Shown: positions 35,397 through 45,239, numbered from the stretch's first letter. The stretch: DNA of 64,000 nt from Bacteroides sp. OM05-12 (GCF_003438995.1 NZ_QSUN01000006.1:1-64000); one strand, 5' to 3'. Notes: a model not told the origin generated them from the sequence alone. Program-made: numbers and translations.

Positions 35397-36815
35397 GTGG
35401 CGCGTAAAAGAAAAGAACTTCCTGTACTGGAAGAAATAACGATAACAGATGTAGCGGCTGAAGGCAAAGCTCTGGCTAAAGTGAATGATTTGGTAATATT
35501 TGTTCCCTATGTGGTGCCGGGTGACGTGGTTGATTTGAAACTTACGAGAAAGAAAAACCATTATGCGGAAGCCGTTGCGGTAAAATTCCACGAATATTCT
35601 CCTGTCAGGGCCGTCCCGTTTTGCCAACATTATGGCGTATGTGGTGGTTGCAAATGGCAATGCCTGCCTTATGAGGAGCAAATAAGATACAAGCAAAAAC
35701 AGGTAGTAGATAATCTTACCCGCATCGGAAAGATAGAGATGCCGGACGTTTCTCCTATCCTCGGTTCTAAGAAAACGCAGTTTTACCGGAATAAACTGGA
35801 ATTTACTTTCTCCAACAAGCGTTGGCTGACTGAACAGGAAGTGAAAGAGGATGTGGTATATGAGCAGATGAATGCGGTAGGATTCCATATCCCGGGAGCA
35901 TTCGATAAAGTGCTTGCCATTGAGAAATGCTGGTTACAGGATGATATTTCCAACCAAATTCGTAATGCGGTTCGTGACTATGCTTATGCACACAATTACT
36001 CTTTCTTCAATCTTCGTTCTCAGGAAGGTATGCTCCGCAATATCATCATTCGTACCTCTTCTACCGGGGAATTGATGGTTATTCTTATCTGTAAGATAGT
36101 AGAAGAAAACGAAATGGAATTATTCAAGCAAATGCTGGCTTTCATTGCCGATGAGTTTCCACAGATAACTTCTTTATTATATGTTGTCAATAACAAATGC
36201 AATGATACATTCAATGATTTGGAAGTGAACGTATTTAAAGGTCAAGACCATATCTTTGAAGAGATGGAGGGATTGAAATTCAAAATCGGTCCGAAGTCTT
36301 TTTATCAAACGAATTCTGAACAAGCCTATATATTATATAAGGTGGCAAGGGATTTTGCCGGACTTACCGGGGATGAACTGGTTTACGACCTTTATACCGG
36401 AACGGGTACGATTGCGAACTTTGTCTCCAAACAAGCTCGTCAGGTTATCGGTATCGAGTATGTACCGGAAGCCATTGAAGATGCTAAGGTCAATGCAGAG
36501 ATTAACGGGATTAAGAATACCATGTTCTTTGCCGGAGATATGAAAGATATATTAACGCAGGACTTTATCAACCAATACGGTCGTCCGGATGTTATAATCA
36601 CCGATCCTCCGCGTGCAGGTATGCATCAGGATGTGATAGATGTCATTCTCTTTGCCGAGCCTAAACGTATTGTTTACGTTAGTTGCAACCCTGCCACACA
36701 GGCAAGGGATTTGGCCTTGTTGGATGCAAAATACAGACTGACGGCAGTGCAGCCGGTGGATATGTTTCCACACACTCAGCATGTTGAGAATGTGGTTTTA
36801 TTGGAAAAAAGATAA
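35397..36815 (+). CDS. rlmD: 23S rRNA (uracil-C5) methyltransferase, RlmD/RumA family
   Basis: SAM-dependent RNA methyltransferase of 472 residues. It has an N-terminal TRAM domain (about 10-70), Fe-S cysteines in CQHYGVCGGCKWQC (about 77-90), the YDLYTGTGTIANF SAM-binding loop (about 337), DPPRAGMH, and the catalytic Cys in VSCNPATQARDL. The start is a GTG. A TAATTTTG element at 35363-35370 would give a leader of only about 20 bases. The exact uridine target (1939 or another) is inferred from family. It is followed after nine bases by a pseudouridine synthase gene, so both act on ribosomal RNA. Confidence 0.9.
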   Translation: MARKRKELPVLEEITITDVAAEGKALAKVNDLVIFVPYVVPGDVVDLKLTRKKNHYAEAVAVKFHEYSPVRAVPFCQHYGVCGGCKWQCLPYEEQIRYKQKQVVDNLTRIGKIEMPDVSPILGSKKTQFYRNKLEFTFSNKRWLTEQEVKEDVVYEQMNAVGFHIPGAFDKVLAIEKCWLQDDISNQIRNAVRDYAYAHNYSFFNLRSQEGMLRNIIIRTSSTGELMVILICKIVEENEMELFKQMLAFIADEFPQITSLLYVVNNKCNDTFNDLEVNVFKGQDHIFEEMEGLKFKIGPKSFYQTNSEQAYILYKVARDFAGLTGDELVYDLYTGTGTIANFVSKQARQVIGIEYVPEAIEDAKVNAEINGIKNTMFFAGDMKDILTQDFINQYGRPDVIITDPPRAGMHQDVIDVILFAEPKRIVYVSCNPATQARDLALLDAKYRLTAVQPVDMFPHTQHVENVVLLEKR

Positions 36816-36824
36816 TTAAAAGTT

Positions 36825-37763
36825 ATGCCAGAAAAGAAAAAGAAGAGTTCCGGTCGTCCTTCGGCGAGAGCTGTAGCAAAATATACTTCATATAATGTAT
36901 ATGAACCTGCTGAGTTAATGGATTTTTTAATACAGAAGATTGCAGGTATCAGTCGCAATAAAGTAAAGACATTGCTTACAAACCGTTTAATCTTAGTAGA
37001 CAATAAGATTACGACTCAATACAATTTTGAGTTGAAGCCGGGTATGAAAGTGCAGATAAGCAAAGAAAAGAACAAGAAAGAGTTTCGTCATCAGATGTTG
37101 AAAATTATATATGAAGATGCCTATCTGATTGTTGTCGAGAAGAAAGAAGGATTACTTTCCGTCAGTACAGAAAATCAAAAAGAACGTACCGCACAGCACA
37201 TTTTGAATGAGTACGTAAAACGTTCGCATCGGAATAATCGGGTATTTGTCGTTCATCGTCTGGACAGGGAGACATCGGGAATAATGATGTATGCCAAAGA
37301 TGAGAAGACGCAGAATACATTGAGGGATAACTGGCATGATATTGTGACCGACAGGCGTTATGTGGCAGTTGTTGCAGGGGAAGTGGAAAGAGATGCGGGA
37401 AAGATTGAATCCTGGCTTACTGACCGTAAACTCTATGTAAGTTCGAGTCCGTATGATGATGGTACGGGCAGACTGGCGATTACTCATTATAAAACAATAA
37501 AGCGTGCCAACGGATATTCATTGGTGGAACTGAAACTGGAAACAGGTAGAAAAAATCAAATACGCGTACATATGCAGGACTTAGGACATCCGGTGGTAGG
37601 CGATGAAAAATATGGTGACGAAAAGGTTGACCCCATTGGACGTTTGGCTCTTCATGCTTTCAAACTCTGCTTTTATCATCCGGTGACGGGGGAAGTCATG
37701 CAGTTTGAAACGCCCTACCCTACGCCTTTTAAGAACTTGGTGGTTCGTAAACAGAACGGATAA
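36825..37763 (+). CDS. RluA-family pseudouridine synthase
   Basis: Protein of 312 residues with an N-terminal basic tail, an S4-like RNA-binding domain (about 28-80), and the catalytic domain with HRLDRETSGIMMYAK (catalytic Asp147), RYVAVV, LETGRKNQIRVH and GHPVVGDEKYG. It converts a specific uridine in rRNA or tRNA to pseudouridine. It is probably co-transcribed with the rlmD gene. The precise target cannot be told from the sequence. Confidence 0.9.
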   Translation: MPEKKKKSSGRPSARAVAKYTSYNVYEPAELMDFLIQKIAGISRNKVKTLLTNRLILVDNKITTQYNFELKPGMKVQISKEKNKKEFRHQMLKIIYEDAYLIVVEKKEGLLSVSTENQKERTAQHILNEYVKRSHRNNRVFVVHRLDRETSGIMMYAKDEKTQNTLRDNWHDIVTDRRYVAVVAGEVERDAGKIESWLTDRKLYVSSSPYDDGTGRLAITHYKTIKRANGYSLVELKLETGRKNQIRVHMQDLGHPVVGDEKYGDEKVDPIGRLALHAFKLCFYHPVTGEVMQFETPYPTPFKNLVVRKQNG

Positions 37764-37774
37764 TTTTTGTTTTT

Positions 37775-37806
37775 TTTGTATAACAAATAAAACTTTTCTA
37801 TATTTG
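37775..37806 (+). promoter_or_regulatory. Promoter of the outer membrane protein gene
   Basis: TTTG at 37775-37778 and TATATTTG at 37799-37806 are 20 bases apart. The predicted transcript start near 37813 leaves a leader of about 38 bases before the ATG at 37851. Confidence 0.8.
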
Positions 37807-37850
37807 CGGAGTTTTTTCAGTGATTGTAGTATTAATTAAATTTGAAGAAA

Positions 37851-38387
37851 ATGAAAAAGATTATTCTATCACTTATGATTCTATTCGCAGCAATTTCTGC
37901 AAGTGCACAAGTTTATGTTGGCGGTTCATTGGCATGGACACATGATGATAACGCTAATGTTGGTGCTGATATTAATCAATTCAAACTCGCTCCTGAAGTC
38001 GGCTATAATTTGAACGATGATTGGGCTGTGGCAGTAGAATTAGCTTATACACACGGTAAGACTAGCAGTGCAAAATCAAATGCTTTCTCTATCGCTCCGT
38101 ATGCCCGTTACACTTTCTTTGAAAAGAATATCGTTCGCTTATTCCTTGACGGTGGCGTAGGTTTTTCTACTTATAAAGTGAAAGGTACAGATAGTGACAA
38201 TGGCTTTGAAATAGGTATCAAACCGGGTATTGCTGTTAGTTTAACTCCGAAATTGAGTTTGCAAGCCAGATACGGTTTCTTAGGTTATCGTGATAAATAT
38301 GCAGGTGCGGGTGCCGGAAGAGGCAGTATTTCCGGACTGGACTTTAATCCGAACAGTTTGAGCCTCGGTATCAAATATGAGTTTTAA
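37851..38387 (+). CDS. Porin-family outer membrane beta-barrel protein
   Basis: Protein of 178 residues with a signal peptide (MKKIILSLMILFAAISASAQ) followed by an eight-stranded barrel pattern of the OmpX/OprF-N type (VYVGGSLAWTHDD, SIAPYARYTFFEKNIVRLFLDGGVGFSTY) and a C-terminal LGIKYEF with terminal Phe, as needed for outer membrane insertion. The ATG at 37851 is preferred over a TTG three codons upstream. The gene has its own promoter and terminator. Function unknown; such proteins are often abundant in Bacteroides. Confidence 0.85.
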   Translation: MKKIILSLMILFAAISASAQVYVGGSLAWTHDDNANVGADINQFKLAPEVGYNLNDDWAVAVELAYTHGKTSSAKSNAFSIAPYARYTFFEKNIVRLFLDGGVGFSTYKVKGTDSDNGFEIGIKPGIAVSLTPKLSLQARYGFLGYRDKYAGAGAGRGSISGLDFNPNSLSLGIKYEF

Positions 38388-38412
38388 ACAGTCAAACTTT
38401 TTATATAAATAC

Positions 38413-38448
38413 AAAAGCCGATTCTTAAACAAAAGGATCGGCTTTTTT
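38413..38448 (+). terminator. Terminator after the outer membrane protein gene
   Basis: AAAAGCCGAT (38413-38422) pairs with ATCGGCTTTT (38437-38446) and is followed by more T. It lies 25 bases after the stop codon. Confidence 0.88.
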
Positions 38449-38504
38449 GTTGTAATATTATCAACATAATAATAATTTTAATATTAACTAATACATTGAA
38501 TACC

Positions 38505-39380
38505 ATGAAACAGAAACTACAATTTGCAATGGTTGCTATGTTAATGATTTCTTCTTCTTTATATGCGAAAGTATCAAAAGATTCAATTTGGACTACGGAT
38601 GGAAATATAGGCGTGAAGTTCACTCAGGTAAGTTTGACGAATTGGGCTGCCGGAGGTAATAATGCTGTTGCTTTTGATGTACAGGGGGCTTATCAGGCGA
38701 ATCTGAAAAAAGGCAAACATATATGGAACAGCAGAATAGAGCTTGCCTATGGATTGAATAAGAATAAGGGTGAAGGAACGCAAAAAAGTAACGATAAGAT
38801 TTATATCAATACGAACTATGGATACGAATTGGCAAAACACTTATATTTCAGTACTTTGCTTAATTTCCAAAGCCAGTTCTCACCGGGTTATGATTATGCG
38901 GTCAATAAGGATGTTTCCATCTCTGAATTTATGGCTCCGGGTTATTTCATCGTAGGTCCGGGTATCAGCTGGATTCCTAATAAATATTTCAATGCAACGC
39001 TCTCTCCTATTTCTTGGCGTGGTACTTTCGTACTCAATGACCGTCTTTCCGACGAAGGCGCCTATGGTGTAACTCCGGGTGATAAAGTTTTGTCCGAATG
39101 GGGGGCGAATCTGAAAGTAGAAGGTAAATATGAGTTTCTGAAAAATATGACCATCTATTCCCGTGCCGATTTCTATTCGGATTATACCCGTAAACCTCAG
39201 AATATTGATGTAAATTGGGAGGTACAACTGAATATGAGTATCAATAAATGGTTTTCTACCACACTGACCACCAATTTGGTTTATGATGATGATGTGAAGA
39301 TATTGCAAAAGGACGGAACAAAGAAAACCTGCGTACAGTTTAAGGAAGTATTGGGCGTAGGAGTACAATTTAATTTCTAA
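38505..39380 (+). CDS. DUF3078-family outer membrane protein
   Basis: Protein of 291 residues with a signal peptide ending near SSSLYA and a beta-rich body beginning VKFTQVSLTNWAAGGNNAVAF, the signature start of DUF3078 proteins. Many aromatic strands and a terminal Phe (GVGVQFNF) indicate an outer membrane barrel. The ATG at 38505 is chosen over an upstream TTG. Function is not known for the family. It is a single-gene unit closed by a terminator at 39391. Confidence 0.85.
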   Translation: MKQKLQFAMVAMLMISSSLYAKVSKDSIWTTDGNIGVKFTQVSLTNWAAGGNNAVAFDVQGAYQANLKKGKHIWNSRIELAYGLNKNKGEGTQKSNDKIYINTNYGYELAKHLYFSTLLNFQSQFSPGYDYAVNKDVSISEFMAPGYFIVGPGISWIPNKYFNATLSPISWRGTFVLNDRLSDEGAYGVTPGDKVLSEWGANLKVEGKYEFLKNMTIYSRADFYSDYTRKPQNIDVNWEVQLNMSINKWFSTTLTTNLVYDDDVKILQKDGTKKTCVQFKEVLGVGVQFNF

Positions 39381-39390
39381 GATATAATAA

Positions 39391-39419
39391 GGAGGATACA
39401 TCAAAAGTATCCTCTTTTT
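39391..39419 (+). terminator. Terminator after the DUF3078 gene
   Basis: GAGGATAC (39392-39399) pairs with GTATCCTC (39407-39414) and is followed by TTTTT. It lies 11 bases after the stop codon. Confidence 0.88.
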
Positions 39420-39470
39420 CATATATATAAGAAACTAAATTCATAACTTTGTCCGATTAAGAAGAAAGTT

Positions 39471-40361
39471 ATGATTAATACGGATTTACATATTCATTCA
39501 CAGCACAGTAGTGACGGTGAGTTCAGTGTCGGTCAAATAATAGATAGATGTACGGATCGAAACATCTCTACTTTCTCAATTACGGATCACAACTCAGTGA
39601 AAGGGATTGATGAAGCAGTGTGCCATGCACAACAGTCCGGATATGATTTTATTCCCGGTATTGAGATAGATTGCAATTATAAAGGAATCAATCTGCATGT
39701 ATTGGGATATAATATTAACTGGAAATCAGAGGATTTTATAAAATTGGAGACTGACATATCTATTAAAGTAATGGACTCGTTTGCCGGAATGATTGATAAT
39801 CTCCGTCAGTTGGGATTCATAATAGATGCGGATGCAGTGTTTGCCAAGTCTGATGGAAAGTTGCCAACAGGCGAACTGATAGCCGAGGTCATGTTGTCAG
39901 ACAGAAAATACTATTCTTCATTATTAACTCCCTATATGGAAGGTGGCGAGAGAAGTGATATGCCTTATATCAATTTTTATCTGGATTATTTTGCACAGGA
40001 TAAACCGGCATTTGTTCCCATCCATTATATGAGTTATAAGGATGCGGTAGAAATGATTAAAGATAATGGAGGTATACCTGTTGTTGCACATCCGGGACTG
40101 AATTTGAAAGGTAAAGAAAATATAGCGGAAGAACTACTGAATAACGGAGCGGAAGGTTTGGAAGTGTTTAATAATTATCATACTGGCAATCAGATTGATT
40201 ATTTTGCCGGTTTGGTTTTGCAACAGAATGGCATAATGACTTGTGGCAGTGACTTTCATGGAAAGACGAAGCCATTGATAAATATCGGGCAATTTAAGTT
40301 TGATAATCGTTTTGAGGATTATTTAAATAACTCCATTTTACGGATAAAAAGTGATTGCTGA
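39471..40361 (+). CDS. PHP-domain metal-dependent phosphoesterase
   Basis: Protein of 296 residues with the PHP motifs in order: DLHIHSQHSSDG (residues 5-16), ITDHNSVKG (about 39), PGIEID (about 62), VVAHPGLN (about 203) and a terminal GSDFHGK (about 263). These bind two or three metal ions and hydrolyse phosphoesters such as nucleotide 3'-phosphates in YciV/RnaAM-type enzymes. TAACTTTG at 39444-39451 is a likely -7 element, giving a very short leader. Substrate unknown. Confidence 0.88.
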   Translation: MINTDLHIHSQHSSDGEFSVGQIIDRCTDRNISTFSITDHNSVKGIDEAVCHAQQSGYDFIPGIEIDCNYKGINLHVLGYNINWKSEDFIKLETDISIKVMDSFAGMIDNLRQLGFIIDADAVFAKSDGKLPTGELIAEVMLSDRKYYSSLLTPYMEGGERSDMPYINFYLDYFAQDKPAFVPIHYMSYKDAVEMIKDNGGIPVVAHPGLNLKGKENIAEELLNNGAEGLEVFNNYHTGNQIDYFAGLVLQQNGIMTCGSDFHGKTKPLINIGQFKFDNRFEDYLNNSILRIKSDC

Positions 40362-40893
40362 TTTTAGGGCTCACCCGATAATTATCAGAGATAAGTATGA
40401 TTATCTATAAGTTTCATCCTTCAGGTTGTCTGTTTTATATTGATAGTTAACGAGTTATCCTGAATGATGGAATCATTCAGCCAGCTTACAAGATCTAATT
40501 CTCGGCTGAATCTTTTTTCGGAGAAAGGTTCAGGATAACGAACTGATAATCAATCATGAATTGGTAAACTGAAGGATTGAAGGCTATTTCAGGACAATTT
40601 GTTTTTTAGACTGTTTTATCGGCAAAACATCTTGATGTTTTTGAAAAACATAGGGTTGATTGAAAAAAACATCGGGACGTTTGAAAACAAACATACGGTC
40701 GATTGAAAACAAAGGTACGGTCCTTTGTTCACAAACTCCTATCGTTTGCGGACAATCGACCGTATGCTGAACAGCAGGGGGAACCGCCTACCTACAAGAA
40801 GATGAAACAGGATAGATTAAAAAATACATGATTTTATGAAAAGCCGACTTATATTTATCCTCAATGCCTATCGGGTGAACCGATTTTAGGGCT
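40360..40893. mobile_element. MITE-like noncoding element with terminal inverted and flanking direct repeats
   Basis: The 537-base gap between the PHP and lipoprotein genes has no gene. Its ends carry TCACCCGATA (40371-40380) and the complement TATCGGGTGA (40869-40878). Outside these, GATTTTAGGGCT is repeated directly at 40360-40371 and 40882-40893. Inside are GTTATCCTGAA (40447-40457) with its complement near 40530-40541, enclosing a second pair ATTCAGCC and GGCTGAAT. A 21-22 bp repeat array at 40630-40770 ends in a perfect 14 bp inverted repeat (40692-40705 and 40753-40766). The layout resembles a non-autonomous insertion, but no transposase was found, so the class is uncertain. Confidence 0.45.
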
Positions 40894-40898
40894 TGATT

Positions 40899-41282
40899 TT
40901 ACCATGCTTCAAATTCTACATATTCTTCGTTTAAGTATCCGCTTAATGTTCCTCTTCCGATATATACGTCATCAAAATATGATACGTTACTCGGTCCATA
41001 TGCCATTACAATCGTTCTTTCATTATCTTCCCAATGCCAATAAAAAGGATTGATGTGCTCTATTCCGTCAAAATAGTATTCTTCACCTCTACCTCCCGGG
41101 TAAAATACGAATCGTTGTTCATAATAACGGCCATGATCTCCTTCCCAAGAATCTATCCATGTTGTTCCGCATAAGAGATCGGTGTTTGAACCATAAAAAT
41201 TTATCTCGCAAGAAGACAGGCTTATCAAGGATAGTATGAATAATGCGGATATACTCAAGTGTTTTATAATCTTAGTTTTCAT
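40899..41282 (-). CDS. Small hypothetical lipoprotein
   Basis: Protein of 127 residues with a lipoprotein signal peptide and lipobox LSSC (Cys25), followed by EINFYGSNTDLLCGTTWID. The mature part is short, beta-rich and aromatic, resembling small Bacteroides lipoproteins of the lipocalin-like or DUF type that begin with a G-x-x-W element. I cannot name a family. The 3' end lies directly beside the direct repeat of the MITE-like element. Confidence 0.7.
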   Translation of the reverse strand: MKTKIIKHLSISALFILSLISLSSCEINFYGSNTDLLCGTTWIDSWEGDHGRYYEQRFVFYPGGRGEEYYFDGIEHINPFYWHWEDNERTIVMAYGPSNVSYFDDVYIGRGTLSGYLNEEYVEFEAW

Positions 41283-41404
41283 CTTTTTATTTTTTTAGTG
41301 CTACTTCTATCTTTTTCTTGTGTACGAAAGTAGATAAATAATTCGATTCTTTATGGAGAAAATCCCTATATTTGTCAGGAAAATGCCTAATTTAAATAGA
41401 GAAA

Positions 41405-42664
41405 ATGGAATTACCACTCTTACTGTTATCACTGCTTTTTAACGTTATTCTGCTGATATTGTTTATATTAAAAATAAATAAGAAAGAGGATACATCAAAG
41501 GTTGAGAATGTTTTGCGGGAACAATTCAGGGAGAATCGTGAGGAGTTGAATCAGAGCATTCGGGAATTCAGAACGGAACTGACGCAAACTTTCAGTCTTT
41601 CTATCCGGCAAATGCAGGATACGTTGCATAAAAACCTGATGACCGGAAATGAACTGCAAAAAGAAAAGTTTGATGCTATGGGACGTACACAGGAAGCACT
41701 TATCAAGTCCACAGAAAAACGTTTGGATGATATGCGCCTGATGGTAGAAGAAAAGTTACAGAAAACTTTGAATGAGCGTATCGGACAGTCATTTGAGATT
41801 GTACGTTCGCAGTTGGAGAATGTACAGAAAGGGTTAGGTGAAATGAAGAGTCTGGCACAAGATGTAGGCGGTTTGAAGAAAGTTCTTAGTAACGTAAAGA
41901 TGCGCGGCACATTCGGAGAAGTGCAGCTTGGTGCGTTATTAGAACAAATGATGAGCCCGGAACAATATGATGCCAATGTAAAAAACAAGAGAGGCGGAAC
42001 CGAATTTGTGGAATACGCCATCAAATTGCCGGGAAAAGATGATGCTAACGATACCGTTTATTTACCCATCGATGCTAAATTTCCTAAAGATGTATACGAG
42101 CAATATTACGATGCTTTTGAAGCCGGAGAAGCATCACTGATAGATTCTTCTTCTCGTCAACTGGAAATTACCATCAAAAAAATGGCCAAAGATATCCATG
42201 ATAAATATATAGATCCACCCTTTACAACAGATTTTGCCATTATGTTTCTACCTTTTGAGAGTATTTATGCGGAAGTGATACGTCGTACAAGTTTGGTGGA
42301 AACACTTCAAAAGGATTATAAGATAGTAGTGACAGGTCCTACTACATTGGGAGCTATACTGAACAGTCTGCAAATGGGTTTCCGCACGCTTGCCATTCAG
42401 AAACGTACGGGAGAAGTGTGGACAATCCTTGGAGCGGTAAAAACCGAGTTCGGCAAGTTTGGAGGTATGTTGCAAAAGGTTCAGAAGAATCTTCAGAACG
42501 CAGGCGACCAACTGGAAGAGGTTATGGGTAAGCGTACACGTGCCATCGAGCGGAAACTGCGTGAGGTAGAAGCTCTTCCGGCAGAAGATTCGAATAAAAT
42601 TCTTCCTTTGTCGGATATAGATGAAGATTTGGAATCAGATACGGATAACATAGATTCCCTGTAA
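41405..42664 (+). CDS. rmuC: DNA recombination protein RmuC
   Basis: Protein of 419 residues with an N-terminal membrane helix (LPLLLLSLLFNVILLILFIL), a long coiled coil (about 30-150) and the RmuC nuclease-like domain (about 165-370, with GNVKMRGTFGEVQLGALLEQ-like and PIDAKFPKDVYEQY segments). RmuC limits inversions between short inverted repeats in E. coli. This length and layout are typical. It stands as a single gene. Confidence 0.92.
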   Translation: MELPLLLLSLLFNVILLILFILKINKKEDTSKVENVLREQFRENREELNQSIREFRTELTQTFSLSIRQMQDTLHKNLMTGNELQKEKFDAMGRTQEALIKSTEKRLDDMRLMVEEKLQKTLNERIGQSFEIVRSQLENVQKGLGEMKSLAQDVGGLKKVLSNVKMRGTFGEVQLGALLEQMMSPEQYDANVKNKRGGTEFVEYAIKLPGKDDANDTVYLPIDAKFPKDVYEQYYDAFEAGEASLIDSSSRQLEITIKKMAKDIHDKYIDPPFTTDFAIMFLPFESIYAEVIRRTSLVETLQKDYKIVVTGPTTLGAILNSLQMGFRTLAIQKRTGEVWTILGAVKTEFGKFGGMLQKVQKNLQNAGDQLEEVMGKRTRAIERKLREVEALPAEDSNKILPLSDIDEDLESDTDNIDSL

Positions 42665-42699
42665 AATAGTAGAATCTGCATTATCCGTATTATCTTATA

Positions 42700-44031
42700 T
42701 TATTCCATTATTTCTCTTTTCTTTGGTAAAGCCAGATGTAATACGATATATCCTGCGATACCGGAAATAATCGTTCCAAGAATTACACCCAGTTTAGCCT
42801 GGTTCAGCAATACAAGGTTATCTCCGAACGAGAGGTTGGCAATAAAGAGCGAAACGGTAAATCCGATACCGCCTAATAAAGAAATACCCGCAAGACCTTT
42901 CCAGTTTACTCCTTTGGGGATTTCCACAATCTTGGTTTTAACAGCAAGAAAAGTGAATAAGAATATCCCGGAGAATTTACCTATAATCAATCCTAAAGCG
43001 ACTGCAATGGTTACAACACCCATTATTTCCCCATTTCCACCACTTAGCATGACGCCTGCGTTGGTAAATGCAAAGACCGGTAAAATGAAGAAGTTTACAA
43101 ATCGATGCAGCCCGTCTTCCATTGCTTGCAAAGGGCTGATAACATTGTCAGACGCTGCTTCCAGACGCTTCAACGTTTCAATTTGCTCATTTGTCAGTAT
43201 AATACTATTCTCCTGACTGGCAGGGAATTTCTTGATATATCGTCTGATGCGTTCAAGGTATCTTCCTATTTTCAGTTTAGGACGTGCCGGAACGAAAACG
43301 GCGATCAGTACGCCTGCGATAGTGCTGTGTATGCCTGATTGTAGAAATAAATACCATATCGCTATCCCTATCAGGAAATAGAATGTCTTGTTATTTACAT
43401 CATAACGATTACCCAAATACAAGATAAAAAAGAAGATAAGGGAAATAAGCAAATATTCCACTGCCAAATGTGAACTATAGAACAAGGCAATGACCAAAAT
43501 ACCTCCAATATCGTCGATTACGGCAAAAGCTGTTAGAAATATTTTCATGCCGATAGGTACACGATTACCTAAAAGGCTGAGCACACCTAATGAAAATGCA
43601 ATATCCGTAGCCATCGGGATAGCCAGACCGTTGGCTCCTTCCCCTTCACCCTGACTGCAAATAATGCTGTATACCACAACAGGTAAAATCATTCCTCCAC
43701 ACGCTGCAATGAACGGAAGTGCCGCTTTTCGCATACTGGAGATTTCACCGACAAGTAATTCGCGTTTGATTTCCAATCCCACCATAAAAAAGAACACTGT
43801 CATTAACGCATCATTGACAAAGGCTAAAACCGTGAGTGGTTCGCCATTGTGTGACAGTAAATTAAAGTGCCCCATCTGAAACGATACTTTAGCATCAAAG
43901 AAAGATGAGTACATTCCGGCTAACGGTGAATTTGCCACTATGGCAGCAAGAATAGCAGCTATAAATAATAGTAAGCTGGCATTCGTGTTGCTGCTCATAA
44001 ACCGCATGATAGGTCTTGTTGTTTTCATCAT
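42700..44031 (-). CDS. nhaA: Na+/H+ antiporter NhaA
   Basis: Membrane protein of 443 residues with about 12 helices. The NhaA start pattern (FMSSNTNASLLLFIAAILAAIVANSPL) and the paired aspartates in FAVIDDIGGILVIALF, which bind and exchange the ions, are present. It exports sodium in exchange for protons across the cytoplasmic membrane. It follows another antiporter gene after 26 bases on the same strand, probably one transcript. A second ATG one codon on is equally possible as the start. Confidence 0.93.
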   Translation of the reverse strand: MMKTTRPIMRFMSSNTNASLLLFIAAILAAIVANSPLAGMYSSFFDAKVSFQMGHFNLLSHNGEPLTVLAFVNDALMTVFFFMVGLEIKRELLVGEISSMRKAALPFIAACGGMILPVVVYSIICSQGEGEGANGLAIPMATDIAFSLGVLSLLGNRVPIGMKIFLTAFAVIDDIGGILVIALFYSSHLAVEYLLISLIFFFILYLGNRYDVNNKTFYFLIGIAIWYLFLQSGIHSTIAGVLIAVFVPARPKLKIGRYLERIRRYIKKFPASQENSIILTNEQIETLKRLEAASDNVISPLQAMEDGLHRFVNFFILPVFAFTNAGVMLSGGNGEIMGVVTIAVALGLIIGKFSGIFLFTFLAVKTKIVEIPKGVNWKGLAGISLLGGIGFTVSLFIANLSFGDNLVLLNQAKLGVILGTIISGIAGYIVLHLALPKKREIME

Positions 44032-44057
44032 TATGTACTAAATTTAAGTATAATCTT

Positions 44058-45239
44058 CTATTGAGTCTTATATGCTTTAAGAGATAAATTCTTAACCCAC
44101 AATACAAATATACCGGTTAAAAGTAAATTTAGCACAATAGTAAGTACAGAAATTATCAAAGCGGGTCCTCCTAAATTATATCCCAATGCAATAAAGATGA
44201 TGCCGGCTCCCACTTCTCCCCGGGTAAACATACCGATGGAAAGAGCCAATCGCTCGCTAAGTTGTCTGTCACGATAGAAAAATACCGGAAACAGTTTACC
44301 GATGTTAGATAATATGGATACAAGCACCACATGGAAGATGATAATTCCCCAAGGCATCATCGGTTGAGAACCTGTGATGGAATGAGTACCGGCAATACTT
44401 TCTGAAAATTCTACTCCGATGAAAGTAGGCATACTTAATCCTACTAAAAACATAAATAGGAATGATATACCTGTGGATACTTTCTGCTCAATTTTGCTGT
44501 CTATATGTTTGTGCTTGATAATCATACCGAGAACGAATGCCGGTAATAGCACTTCAATATGGATACTGCCATCTTCTCCATAAAGATTTTTAGAAACAAT
44601 ATAGACAATCTGTGTGATGGCGAAAACGACAGCGGAATATAGAACGATAGCTTTCCAGTCCTGACGGATATTATAGCTTCCCATCTTTTTCCATCCGAAG
44701 ACCAGCAACAAGAATACAATCAGTACTACAATAATAAGCTGCCAACGCATTCCTATCATCATGATTTGCAGAGGAATCATCAGTAAGATGGTATCCAAAT
44801 CATCGAAGATAGCCAATACTTGTATCTTTTTATAGATCCAACTGGATTGCAACTTGAGGGCAGCAAGCATGGTAAATAATATGCCTGCGGAAGTAGGTGC
44901 TGCAAACCGGCTCAATAGCAGATTTTCTTTCCATGCTTCCCAACTATTCCAATAGTCGGGAGGAAGAAGCATATACATATAATAAAGGGCTATGAATATC
45001 CATGGAAAAGCGGCCGTAGCCATTGCCACAAAGTAGTCTTTCGTATAGGATTTCCAATGACTCTTATCAACTTCAAATTCCCGTCCTACATTTATCATAA
45101 TAAATGCCAGGCATACATATAATAAGGTATTGGAGCCTATTTTAAAAGACGCATAATTATCTCCCAAGGCAGAGGGGAGTAACTGTGACGCTACCAAACC
45201 TATAATCAAGAATACAGAAAAAGACAATACTTTTTTCAT
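44058..45239 (-). CDS. CPA-type cation:proton antiporter
   Basis: Polytopic protein of 393 residues with about 11-12 helices. LAIFDDLDTILLMIP (about 140-154) carries the paired acidic residues found in monovalent cation:proton antiporters, and the GEVGAGIIFIALGY segment near residue 345 matches the late helices of the family. No C-terminal TrkA domain follows. Together with nhaA it should serve sodium and pH homeostasis. Ion selectivity is unknown. Confidence 0.82.
   Translation of the reverse strand: MKKVLSFSVFLIIGLVASQLLPSALGDNYASFKIGSNTLLYVCLAFIMINVGREFEVDKSHWKSYTKDYFVAMATAAFPWIFIALYYMYMLLPPDYWNSWEAWKENLLLSRFAAPTSAGILFTMLAALKLQSSWIYKKIQVLAIFDDLDTILLMIPLQIMMIGMRWQLIIVVLIVFLLLVFGWKKMGSYNIRQDWKAIVLYSAVVFAITQIVYIVSKNLYGEDGSIHIEVLLPAFVLGMIIKHKHIDSKIEQKVSTGISFLFMFLVGLSMPTFIGVEFSESIAGTHSITGSQPMMPWGIIIFHVVLVSILSNIGKLFPVFFYRDRQLSERLALSIGMFTRGEVGAGIIFIALGYNLGGPALIISVLTIVLNLLLTGIFVLWVKNLSLKAYKTQ

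Noticed and set aside
40362..40898. Hidden coding gene in the 537-base gap
   Set aside because: All frames are broken by frequent stops and the interval is dominated by inverted and tandem repeats.
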